Below, in pieces: positions 1 through 5,998 of a stretch of 6,364 bases of DNA (position 1 is the stretch's first letter; each line of letters begins with the position of its first letter). Made by a program: the position numbers and the translations under genes. Source of the stretch: Lachnospiraceae bacterium (lineage in GTDB: Bacteria; Bacillota; Clostridia; Lachnospirales; Lachnospiraceae); contig DNLO01000040.1 in assembly GCA_003488445.1 (NCBI GenBank), positions 1-6,364 on the forward strand, given 5' to 3'. The notes under the pieces are model-generated. The model had not been told where the DNA came from and ran no database searches. It saw only the letters and a list, made by a program, of their open reading frames with translations.

Positions 1-321
1 ACTGCGAGACAGCTGAAAGACATGAACGCCAACCGTGTCTTCATCTGCTGTACATTTGGGCTCTTCACAGAGGGTCTGGAAATGTTCGATGATGCGTACG
101 AAAAGGGGTATTTCGACAGGATAATCACTACCAACCTGCATTACAGGAGACCGGAGCTTTTGAAAAAGGAGTGGTACACCGAGGCTGACATGAGCAAGCT
201 GATTGCCCAGATCATAGATTTCTCAAACCACGATATGTCCATGGACAAGGTGGGCACGCCTACAGAGAAGATCAGAGAGATACTTTCGATATACAACGAT
301 CATGTAGACAAAGAAGTCTGA
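1..321 (+). CDS. prs: Ribose-phosphate pyrophosphokinase (PRPP synthetase), C-terminal part, 5' end outside window
   Basis: The frame is open from base 1 and gives 106 residues before TGA at 319-321. The enzyme moves pyrophosphate from ATP to ribose-5-phosphate, making PRPP for purine, pyrimidine, histidine, tryptophan and NAD synthesis in the cytosol. The visible part fits the last third of the second phosphoribosyltransferase-fold domain: VFICCTFGLFTEGLEMFDDA corresponds to the THG-LFS region of classical Prs, followed by DRIITTNLHYRRPELL where classical enzymes have the V-TNTIP strand, then ADMSKLIAQIIDF and a short charged tail. These departures from the classical sequence match, from memory, the longer clostridial variant. 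The ATP-binding and PRPP-loop motifs lie upstream and cannot be checked. The internal ATG at 22 is not the start. The stop overlaps the next start (TGATG, 319-323), so this gene heads or belongs to the operon that follows. Confidence 0.85.
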   Translation, partial: TARQLKDMNANRVFICCTFGLFTEGLEMFDDAYEKGYFDRIITTNLHYRRPELLKKEWYTEADMSKLIAQIIDFSNHDMSMDKVGTPTEKIREILSIYNDHVDKEV

Positions 322-1622
322 TGGACAGGACTGTCATAGGCATAAGCGCAAACTCCGCTGCGGAGGCGGCGGGCATAGTGCCCGGGGATGTGCTCCTTAC
401 CGTCAATGATGAGAAGATAAAGGATATCTTTGATTATCAGTACGAGTGTGCCGACACCGAGATAGAGATCAGGGTGAGGCATGCGAACGGCAGGGAAGAG
501 ACCTATCTTCTTGAAAAAGGCGAGGACGAGGACCCCGGACTGATATTTGAAGACGGGATAATGGATGAGTACAGGAGATGCCGTAATAAGTGCATCTTCT
601 GTTTCATTGACCAGATGCCGAAGGGCATGAGGGATACGCTTTATTTCAAGGATGATGACAGCAGGCTTTCATTCCTGCAGGGCAACTATGTGACGCTCAC
701 GAATATGTCGGAAGACGACATAGACCGGATAATAAGATACAATCTCGAGCCCATAAACATTTCCTTCCAGACCACCAACCCCGCCCTCCGCTGCAGGATG
801 ATGGGAAACCGATTCGCGGGAGAGGCACTGGAAAAGGCTGAAAGGCTGTATGAGGCCGGTATACACATGAACGGCCAGATAGTGCTGTGCAGGGGGATCA
901 ACGACAGGGAAGAGCTGGACAGATCGATATCGGATCTGTCGAAGTATATCCCTTATCTCGAGAGCGTGTCAGTGGTGCCGGTGGGACTTTCGAGATTCCG
1001 GGATGGGCTCTACCCGCTGGAGCCTTTTGATGAGCGGGATGCCGCGCTTCTCATAGACCAGGTGGAGGCATGGCAGGAGAGGATATACACAGAGCACGGG
1101 ATACACTTCGTCCATGCTTCCGACGAGTGGTATATTAATGCCGGCCGGGAGATACCGGAGAGCGGCAGATACGACGGCTATCTGCAGCTGGAGAACGGTG
1201 TGGGCATGGTAAGACTGCTGATCGACGAGGTCGATGATGCCCTGAGAGAGCTCGGTACGGATAAGAGGAGCGGAAGCTTCAGCATAGCCACAGGGAAGCT
1301 CATCTGTCCGGTAATATGCGGGCTGGCAGAGAAGATGAAGAAGGTATATCCGAAGATGGATGTGAAGATATACGGGATCAGGAATGATTTCTTCGGCGAG
1401 AGCATCACGGTGACTGGACTGCTCACCGGAAGAGATATAGCAGCACAGCTAAAGGACAAGGATCTCGGCAGCCGGCTGTATCTGCCGGACAACCTGTTGA
1501 GAGCCAATACCGAGACCCTTCTGGATGATATGACAGTGAGCGAGCTGTCAGAGGAACTGGATATACCGATATGCATACTTCCGCCTGACGGAAGAGCCTT
1601 TGTGGAAATGTATGGAGCATAA
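321..1622 (+). CDS. PDZ-like / radical SAM / DUF512 protein of unknown reaction
   Basis: 433 residues, a usual length for clostridial DUF512 proteins. Residues 1-65 form a PDZ-like module (GISANSAAEAAGIVPGDVLL, 7-26). A radical SAM Cx3Cx2C motif follows at C87, C91 and C94 (CRNKCIFC), which should bind a 4Fe-4S cluster and S-adenosylmethionine. After it come RLSFLQGNYVTLTN (115-128), INISFQTTNP (145-154) and SVVPVGLSRFRDGLYPLEPF (217-236). The C-terminal DUF512 part carries QLENGVG (289-295), IATGKLICPV (322-331) and NDFFGESITVTGLLTG (355-370). I know of no established substrate for this family. The start is secure because the PDZ module begins at once. Its Shine-Dalgarno sequence is weak (AAAGAAG, 310-316), and ATG shares a base with the prs stop, so translation probably depends on reinitiation. 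It lies directly before der, as in many clostridia, which hints at a link to ribosome or RNA maturation (inference). Confidence 0.9.
   Translation: MDRTVIGISANSAAEAAGIVPGDVLLTVNDEKIKDIFDYQYECADTEIEIRVRHANGREETYLLEKGEDEDPGLIFEDGIMDEYRRCRNKCIFCFIDQMPKGMRDTLYFKDDDSRLSFLQGNYVTLTNMSEDDIDRIIRYNLEPINISFQTTNPALRCRMMGNRFAGEALEKAERLYEAGIHMNGQIVLCRGINDREELDRSISDLSKYIPYLESVSVVPVGLSRFRDGLYPLEPFDERDAALLIDQVEAWQERIYTEHGIHFVHASDEWYINAGREIPESGRYDGYLQLENGVGMVRLLIDEVDDALRELGTDKRSGSFSIATGKLICPVICGLAEKMKKVYPKMDVKIYGIRNDFFGESITVTGLLTGRDIAAQLKDKDLGSRLYLPDNLLRANTETLLDDMTVSELSEELDIPICILPPDGRAFVEMYGA
1614..1617 (+). promoter_or_regulatory. Ribosome binding site of der
   Basis: GGAG inside the last codons of the DUF512 gene. 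It stands 8 bases before ATG 1626 but only 5 before GTG 1623. The spacing favours ATG 1626 as the der start. The GTG abuts the TAA of the previous gene and could be used as well, adding one methionine. Confidence 0.55.
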
Positions 1623-1625
1623 GTG

Positions 1626-2948
1626 ATGAAACCGATAGTAGCAATAGTAGGAAGACCCAATGTAGGGAAATCCTCGCTGTTCAACTACCTCGCAGGTGAG
1701 AGGATAGCGATAGTGAAGGATGAGCCCGGGATCACCAGAGACCGGATCTATGCGGACGTGGACTGGAACGGAAGGAAGTTCACCCTCATAGACACGGGGG
1801 GCATCGAGCCGGAATCCAAGGATATCATACTCTCGCAGATGAGGGAGCAGGCACAGATAGCCATAGATACTGCACATGTGATCATCTTCATGACCGATGT
1901 GCAGATGGGGCTTGCGGATGCTGACGACAAGGTGGCCGATATGCTCAGGCGCTCACACAGCCCCGTGGTGCTGGCCGTGAACAAGGTGGATTCATTCAAA
2001 AAGTATGAGGCCGATGTCTACGAGTTCTACAATCTGGGGCTGGGAGATCCGATACCCGTATCGGCGACTCAGAGGACCGGAGTGGGGGATCTGCTGGATG
2101 AAGTGGTGAAGCTGCTGCCAGAGGCGGATGAGTATGAGGATGAGGACGAGAGGCCGCGTATAGCGGTGATAGGCAGGCCCAATGTAGGCAAGTCGTCGCT
2201 CATCAACAGATACATTGGCAAGGACAGGCTGATCGTCTCGGATATAGCCGGGACCACAAGAGACGCCGTAGATACGGTGGTGAAGAGGAACGGCAGGGAA
2301 TATGTCTTCGTGGATACGGCAGGTCTTCGCCGTAAGAGCAAGATCGCAAGCGAGCTCGAGGCATATATGATCGCCCGTACGGTATCCGCCGTGGAGAGAG
2401 CGGATATAGCGGTTCTTGTGATAGATGCGTGTGACGGAGTGGCAGAGCAGGATGCCAAGATTGCGGGTATAGCTCACGAGAGAGGCAAGGGAGTCATCAT
2501 AGCCGTCAACAAATGGGATGCGGTGGAGAAGGATGACAAGACGATCTACAAGATGCGGGAGAAGGTCATGCAGACCCTTTCCTTCATGCCCTATGCGGAG
2601 ATACTCTTCATCTCGGCAAAGACAGGTCAGAGGATGGAGAAGCTTTTTGATTCCATCGATACCGTGATAGCGAATCAGAACCTGCGCATACAGACGGGTG
2701 TACTGAATGAGATAATAAGCGAGGCAGTCACCATGCAGCAGCCTCCTTCGGATAAAGGAAGGAGACTCAGGGTACTGTACGCGACCCAGGTGGGAGTGAA
2801 GCCGCCGACCATGGTGATATTCGTGAACAGTGCCAAGCTGATGCACTACTCATATACCAGATATCTGGAGAACCGTATCAGGGATGCCTTCGGGTTTCAG
2901 GGGACTCCGATAAGGTTCGTGATCAAGGAAAGGAAGAGCGAAGAATGA
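1626..2948 (+). CDS. der: Ribosome biogenesis GTPase Der (EngA)
   Basis: 440 residues from ATG 1626 (441 if the adjacent in-frame GTG at 1623 is used), normal for Der. This essential cytosolic GTPase with two G domains in tandem acts in 50S subunit assembly. Numbered from ATG, G domain 1 has the P-loop GRPNVGKS (9-16), ITRD (36-39), DTGG (56-59), NKVD (119-122) and SAT (146-148). An acidic linker (about 166-176, rich in E and D) leads to G domain 2, with GRPNVGKS (183-190), TTRD (210-213), DTAG (230-233), NKWD (295-298) and SAK (330-332). The KH-like RNA-binding domain fills about 352-435, ending in GTPIRFVIKER. All nucleotide-binding motifs are intact. The gene abuts the DUF512 stop and overlaps plsY by four bases (ATGA). 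The two P-loop regions are recognisably duplicated at DNA level (about 1647-1685 and 2169-2207), reflecting the ancient domain duplication. Confidence 0.97.
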   Translation: MKPIVAIVGRPNVGKSSLFNYLAGERIAIVKDEPGITRDRIYADVDWNGRKFTLIDTGGIEPESKDIILSQMREQAQIAIDTAHVIIFMTDVQMGLADADDKVADMLRRSHSPVVLAVNKVDSFKKYEADVYEFYNLGLGDPIPVSATQRTGVGDLLDEVVKLLPEADEYEDEDERPRIAVIGRPNVGKSSLINRYIGKDRLIVSDIAGTTRDAVDTVVKRNGREYVFVDTAGLRRKSKIASELEAYMIARTVSAVERADIAVLVIDACDGVAEQDAKIAGIAHERGKGVIIAVNKWDAVEKDDKTIYKMREKVMQTLSFMPYAEILFISAKTGQRMEKLFDSIDTVIANQNLRIQTGVLNEIISEAVTMQQPPSDKGRRLRVLYATQVGVKPPTMVIFVNSAKLMHYSYTRYLENRIRDAFGFQGTPIRFVIKERKSEE

Positions 2949-3634
2949 TAATGCGCATCGTATGTCTGGGGATAGGCTATCTGTGCGGCCTGTTCCAGAC
3001 GAGCTATATCTACGGGATGACCAAAGGCATAGACATAAGGGAGCACGGCTCGGGCAATGCGGGCACCACCAATATGCTGCGGACCATGGGTATCAAGGCG
3101 GGACTGATCACCTTCCTCGGGGATATCTTCAAGACCATAGCGGCTGTTCTTATATGTCTGGCCATCTTCTACCGCAGGGATGTGAACCCCGAGATGCTGC
3201 AGCTCATCAAAATATATGCCGGCGCCGGAGCCATACTGGGACACAATTTCCCGTTTTACCTGAAGTTCAAGGGCGGAAAGGGCATAGCCTGTACCGCGGG
3301 GATGATCATCACTCTGGATCCGTATATGGTGGGGCTTGGACTGCTGATCTTCTTCGGCATCTTCTTTACGACACACTATGTGTCGCTGGGGTCAATATGC
3401 CTGTATATATCCTTTCTGGCAGAGACCATCATATGGGGTGCGTTGAGGTTCGGCTTCTTCGGGAGCATCACGCCGGGGCTCGCGCTGGAATGCGACATAG
3501 TGGTAGGTCTTTTGTGTGCCATGGCTCTCTTCAGGCACAGGGCCAATATGGTACGGCTCATAAGACACGAGGAGAAGAAGACGTATCTTTCAAAAAAGAA
3601 TAAGCAGGATCCGAAAGGAGAGAATGAAGCATGA
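2945..3634 (+). CDS. plsY: Acyl-phosphate:glycerol-3-phosphate acyltransferase PlsY
   Basis: 229 residues; typical members have about 200, and the excess is partly a charged tail. PlsY is an integral membrane enzyme that transfers the acyl group of acyl-phosphate (made by PlsX, not in this window) to position 1 of sn-glycerol-3-phosphate, the first step of phospholipid synthesis. Three signature regions are present: GSGNAGTTN (35-43), GHNFPFYLKFKGGKG (99-113) and the late VSLGS (146-150) with FRHRANMVRL (196-205). Hydrophobic stretches near 4-24, 52-75, 88-104, 115-142, 145-168 and 182-197 agree with a multi-pass protein. The last 20-odd residues are rich in K and E and look cytosolic. ATG 2945 overlaps the der stop (ATGA). 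GGAAG at 2932-2936 stands 8 bases upstream. ATG 2951 is an in-frame alternative that would remove only two residues. Confidence 0.96.
   Translation: MIMRIVCLGIGYLCGLFQTSYIYGMTKGIDIREHGSGNAGTTNMLRTMGIKAGLITFLGDIFKTIAAVLICLAIFYRRDVNPEMLQLIKIYAGAGAILGHNFPFYLKFKGGKGIACTAGMIITLDPYMVGLGLLIFFGIFFTTHYVSLGSICLYISFLAETIIWGALRFGFFGSITPGLALECDIVVGLLCAMALFRHRANMVRLIRHEEKKTYLSKKNKQDPKGENEA
3614..3620 (+). promoter_or_regulatory. Ribosome binding site of gpsA
   Basis: AAAGGAG lies within the 3' end of plsY, 10 bases before ATG 3631. It supports that start together with the immediately following Rossmann glycine motif of GpsA. An ATG at 3624 is out of frame. Confidence 0.6.
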
Positions 3635-4623
3635 AGAATATCGGAGTGATAGGAGCGGGCAGCTGGGGGACGGCTCTTGCAAAGCTTTTGAGCGATAACG
3701 GGCACAGGGTCACCGTGTACTCTGCCATAGCATCCGAGATAGACATGCTGAACGAGTATCACGAGCAAAAGGAAAAGCTGCCGGGAGTCATGCTGCCTGA
3801 GGAGATGGTCTTTACTGCCGATCTGGAGGAAGCGATGAAGGACAAGGACATCCTGGTGCTGGCGGTGCCTTCTCCCTTCACACGGAGCACTGCGAAGAAT
3901 ATGAGCAGATACGCAAAAAAGGGTCAGCTGATAGTCTCCGTGGCAAAGGGGATAGAGGACGGGACCTTCCATACCCTCTCGGAGATAATAAGAGAGGAGA
4001 TAAAGGACAGCAGGGTAGTGGTACTGTGCGGTCCGACTCACGCAGAGGAAGTGGGGAAGGGGGTACCCACCGCCATAGTCGCGGGCTCCGCAGACGAGGA
4101 TGATGCGCTGCTCGTGCAGGACGTATTCATGAACACATATTTCCGGGTATATACCTCAGATGATCCCTACGGCATGGAGCTGGGAGGTGCGTTGAAGAAT
4201 GTGATAGCTCTCGCAGCAGGCATAGCCGACGGTCTCGGATACGGGGACAATACCAAGGCAGCATTGATAACGCGCGGCATCCATGAGGTGGCCCGGCTGG
4301 GAGTCGCCTGCGGCGGCAAGAGAGAGACCTTCGAGGGTCTCACCGGGATAGGCGATCTCATAGTGACGTGTGCTTCCATGCATTCGAGGAACAGGAGGGC
4401 AGGTATCCTCATCGGCCGGGGCATGACTGCCGATGAAGCGATGGCAGAGGTGAAGCAGGTGGTTGAGGGAGTGTATTCCGCGAAGGCCGCCATGCATCTG
4501 TCCGCGAAGTACGGGGTCGATATGCCTATAGTGCAGGAAGTCAACAGGGTGCTGTTTGAAAACAAAAAACCTGCGGATGCCCTCGTCGATCTGATGACAA
4601 GGGACCGCAAGTCTGAAGTATAA
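3631..4623 (+). CDS. gpsA: NAD(P)+-dependent glycerol-3-phosphate dehydrogenase
   Basis: 330 residues, the normal length. The cytosolic enzyme reduces dihydroxyacetone phosphate to sn-glycerol-3-phosphate, the substrate of PlsY encoded just upstream. The N-terminal Rossmann motif is GAGSWG (8-13). SVAKGIEDG (103-111) and GPTHAEEV (134-141) follow. GGALKNV (185-191) holds the expected catalytic lysine K189. LTGIGDLIVTC (237-247) and SRNRRAG (252-258) complete the substrate-binding C-terminal domain, and KQVVEGVYSAK (275-285) is also typical. Nothing is truncated. ATG overlaps the plsY stop (ATGA), so it is the last gene of the coupled cluster. In several clostridia spoIVA follows gpsA; here a convergent metF follows 15 bases after the TAA. 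No strong hairpin plus U-run is visible after the stop. Confidence 0.97.
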   Translation: MKNIGVIGAGSWGTALAKLLSDNGHRVTVYSAIASEIDMLNEYHEQKEKLPGVMLPEEMVFTADLEEAMKDKDILVLAVPSPFTRSTAKNMSRYAKKGQLIVSVAKGIEDGTFHTLSEIIREEIKDSRVVVLCGPTHAEEVGKGVPTAIVAGSADEDDALLVQDVFMNTYFRVYTSDDPYGMELGGALKNVIALAAGIADGLGYGDNTKAALITRGIHEVARLGVACGGKRETFEGLTGIGDLIVTCASMHSRNRRAGILIGRGMTADEAMAEVKQVVEGVYSAKAAMHLSAKYGVDMPIVQEVNRVLFENKKPADALVDLMTRDRKSEV

Positions 4624-4638
4624 CTCTTAGAGCAGGTC

Positions 4639-5505
4639 TTATCTTACCGCTTCGAAGATCTGCCTGGCGATATCGGGCTTATTCATGGCATATACGTGTA
4701 TGCCGTTCACACCGTGATCCAGCAGATCGCGGATCTGGCCGATGGCGTATTCTATACCGGCCTTCTTCATGGCTTCATCATCCTCACCGTATCTGGCTAT
4801 GAGATCCGAGAGAGCCTTGGGCACCGAGGTGCCGGACAGGGTGACCGTGGTCCCCAGCATCTTCGCGCTGGTGACAGGCATGATGCCTGCAGATACCGGT
4901 ACATTGATCCCGGTATGCTTCATGCGCTCCAGCATGGAGTAGAATTTGTCATTGTCGAAGAAGAGCTGGGATATCAGAAAAGAGCATCCGGCCTCAGTCT
5001 TTTTCTTAAGATTCAGTATATCCTCTTCATAGCTTTCTGCCTCGAAATGCTTGTCAGGATAGCAGGCCCCGGCTATGGTGAACTCCGGGTGGTGTTCGCT
5101 GATATATGAAGCCATATCGGAAGCATGCTCGAAGTCACGGGAGTCGTATTCCTCGTCACTCATGTACTTTGGACGGTCCCCTCTGAGGGCCAGCACGTTC
5201 TCAATGCCGTTATCACGGAATACATCCAGCCCGGCGGCAAGCTTCTCTCTGGAAAAACCAACGCTCGTGATATGTGAGAGGACATCCACACCTATCTCTT
5301 TGCGTATGAAAGAAGCAACCTCTACGGCATGACCAGCATTGCTCCCGCCGGCTCCGTACGTCACAGACAAAAAGTCCGGCGAGATGTCACGGAACTCCTT
5401 CAGTTTCTGCAGCGTAGGCTCTATTATCTGATCCTTCTTGGGAGGGAAAACTTCACAGGAAAACAGCGTTTTTCCGGAAACATATTTATCTCTGATACTG
5501 CCCAT
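4639..5505 (-). CDS. metF: 5,10-methylenetetrahydrofolate reductase
   Basis: 288 residues from ATG 5505-5503, the usual length of the short bacterial form with a catalytic domain only. It is a cytosolic FAD-containing TIM-barrel enzyme that reduces 5,10-methylene-THF to 5-methyl-THF for methionine synthesis (in acetogens also the methyl branch of the Wood-Ljungdahl pathway). Visible motifs are FSCEVFPPK (15-23) with E18 at the place of the E. coli catalytic glutamate, LSVTYGAGGSN (46-56), LALRGDRP (105-112) with the key aspartate D110, GACYP (146-150), FLISQLFFDND (176-186), VPVSAGIMPV (202-211) and GVNGIHVYAMNK (265-276). The frame extends 22 codons upstream, but AAGGAG at 5520-5515 and the family's usual N-terminus fix the start at 5505. 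It stands alone on its strand. No metV, metH or other folate gene is adjacent, so the electron donor cannot be inferred. Confidence 0.96.
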   Translation of the reverse strand: MGSIRDKYVSGKTLFSCEVFPPKKDQIIEPTLQKLKEFRDISPDFLSVTYGAGGSNAGHAVEVASFIRKEIGVDVLSHITSVGFSREKLAAGLDVFRDNGIENVLALRGDRPKYMSDEEYDSRDFEHASDMASYISEHHPEFTIAGACYPDKHFEAESYEEDILNLKKKTEAGCSFLISQLFFDNDKFYSMLERMKHTGINVPVSAGIMPVTSAKMLGTTVTLSGTSVPKALSDLIARYGEDDEAMKKAGIEYAIGQIRDLLDHGVNGIHVYAMNKPDIARQIFEAVR

Positions 5506-5514
5506 ACAGATACG

Positions 5515-5520
5515 CTCCTT
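5515..5520 (-). promoter_or_regulatory. Ribosome binding site of metF
   Basis: On the minus strand AAGGAG stands 9 bases before ATG 5505. This strong Shine-Dalgarno sequence decides for the internal start over the upstream in-frame ATG at 5571. The extra 22 residues from that ATG would be encoded by the promoter and leader DNA itself. Confidence 0.85.
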
Positions 5521-5522
5521 AC

Positions 5523-5551
5523 TTGAAATATAGCAGGAAATATCGTACCAT
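5523..5551 (+). promoter_or_regulatory. Candidate sigma-A promoter of the response regulator gene
   Basis: TTGAAA (5523-5528, five of six matches to TTGACA), a 17-base spacer, then TACCAT (5546-5551, four of six matches to TATAAT). A start near 5558 would give a leader of about 35 bases ending in the AGGAGG of the response regulator. It overlaps the candidate metF promoters on the other strand, so the two may exclude each other. Match quality is moderate. Confidence 0.35.
5527..5535 (-). promoter_or_regulatory. Candidate extended -10 promoter of metF
   Basis: The minus strand reads TGCTATATT (5535-5527), an extended -10 (TGn) with five of six bases of TATAAT. A usable -35 at normal spacing is poor (TTCTTA, 3 of 6). 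However, a run of eight A on the minus strand (5567-5560) sits near where an UP element would lie. Transcription would start about 20 bases before the ATG. A second possibility on the same strand is TTGCAA (5571-5566), 18 bases, TACGAT (5547-5542), with four of six matches in each box. Seen by eye only. Confidence 0.4.
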
Positions 5552-5567
5552 AAGAATGGTTTTTTTT
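5547..5567 (+). terminator. Weak terminator-like hairpin with U-run
   Basis: ACCAT, loop AAGA, ATGGT form a perfect 5-bp stem (5547-5560) followed by seven T (5561-5567). The stem is short with only two G-C pairs, so it would be a weak terminator. No plus-strand gene ends here. It could only stop transcripts reading through from gpsA across metF, or it may simply be an A/T tract serving the divergent promoters. Confidence 0.2.
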
Positions 5568-5577
5568 GCAAGATTTC

Positions 5578-5583
5578 AGGAGG
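5578..5583 (+). promoter_or_regulatory. Ribosome binding site of the response regulator gene
   Basis: AGGAGG, a perfect Shine-Dalgarno core, lies 10 bases before ATG 5594. It is stronger than the sites of the coupled genes at the left of the window and fits a first gene of its own transcript. Confidence 0.8.
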
Positions 5584-5593
5584 GGCCTAAGAG

Positions 5594-5983
5594 ATGAGAC
5601 ACGTGTTGATAGCCGACGATATGCCGACGATATTGGAGCAGGCCAGGGAGATAATAGGTGACAGATACAGGGTGACCGCAGCCACTTCGGGAGAAGAGAT
5701 ACTGGCTACCGCACAGAACGGGGATCCCGACGTGATATTACTGGATATGTATCTGGATCAGACAGATACCACGGAAGTGTTGAAAGAGCTCAAGAGTAAT
5801 GATGCAACAAAGACCATTCCGGTGATCATGACAGCATCGGATGCTTCGGTGATGGAGATCAGCAGGTACTACAAGGCAGGGGCCTGTGACTTCATGAAGA
5901 AGCCTTTTGTCGAAAACATTCTGTTTCGAAGGATAGAGGTAGCCTGCGCCTTAAAGGAAGCGGGGCTCTATGATCTGATCTAG
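5594..5983 (+). CDS. Stand-alone receiver-domain response regulator (CheY-like), atypical loop
   Basis: 129 residues, a single receiver domain with no DNA-binding or enzymatic output, so it should act by protein contact or as a phosphorelay intermediate in the cytosol. The acidic pair D8-D9 (VLIADDMP), the phospho-acceptor D51 (DVILLDMYLD, 46-55), the switch threonine T80 (VIMTAS) and K103 of KKPF (102-105) are all present, so phosphorylation should be possible. The loop after D51 is unusual. Aligned without gaps to CheY, the common proline four residues on is D55 and the conserved glycine eight on is T59 (DMYLDQTDTTEVL). AGACDF (95-100) is typical. No partner kinase is visible. The next gene, 15 bases downstream, encodes a membrane protein that could be the sensor. 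A Spo0F/CheY-type role or a partner for a hybrid kinase are both possible. The family is certain; the pathway is unknown. Confidence 0.93.
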   Translation: MRHVLIADDMPTILEQAREIIGDRYRVTAATSGEEILATAQNGDPDVILLDMYLDQTDTTEVLKELKSNDATKTIPVIMTASDASVMEISRYYKAGACDFMKKPFVENILFRRIEVACALKEAGLYDLI

Positions 5984-5998
5984 GGCGGTGCCGTATTG

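Noticed and set aside
918..940. Perfect 8-bp hairpin GACAGATC / GATCTGTC in the DUF512 gene
   Set aside because: It lies within coding sequence, has no U-run, and is of a size expected by chance in a window of this length. No regulatory role can be supported.
1178..1684. Minus-strand frame across the end of the DUF512 gene and the start of der
   Set aside because: It crosses two well supported plus-strand genes, and its serine-rich translation is typical of an antisense shadow.
1647..2207. Repeated DNA around 1647-1685 and 2169-2207
   Set aside because: These are the P-loop codons of the two homologous GTPase domains of Der, not a mobile or regulatory repeat.
1992..2846. Long open frame on the minus strand opposite der (284 codons)
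   Set aside because: The plus strand carries der with every GTPase motif intact. The antisense translation has no recognisable domain, and the frame is a by-product of codon bias.
2962..3603. Second plus-strand frame over plsY (213 codons)
   Set aside because: It lies in another frame of plsY, lacks a ribosome binding site, and reads as a low-hydrophobicity sequence rich in H, G and R with no known motif. The plsY frame holds all three family signatures.
5506..5571. 22-codon N-terminal extension of metF
   Set aside because: It would be encoded by the promoter and leader DNA, including the AAGGAG that serves the internal ATG, and does not resemble the MetF N-terminus.
5506..5593. SAM riboswitch or T-box leader for metF
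   Set aside because: The intergenic region is only 88 bases, most of it promoter-like and A/T-rich. No four-way junction or specifier/antiterminator pattern is visible.
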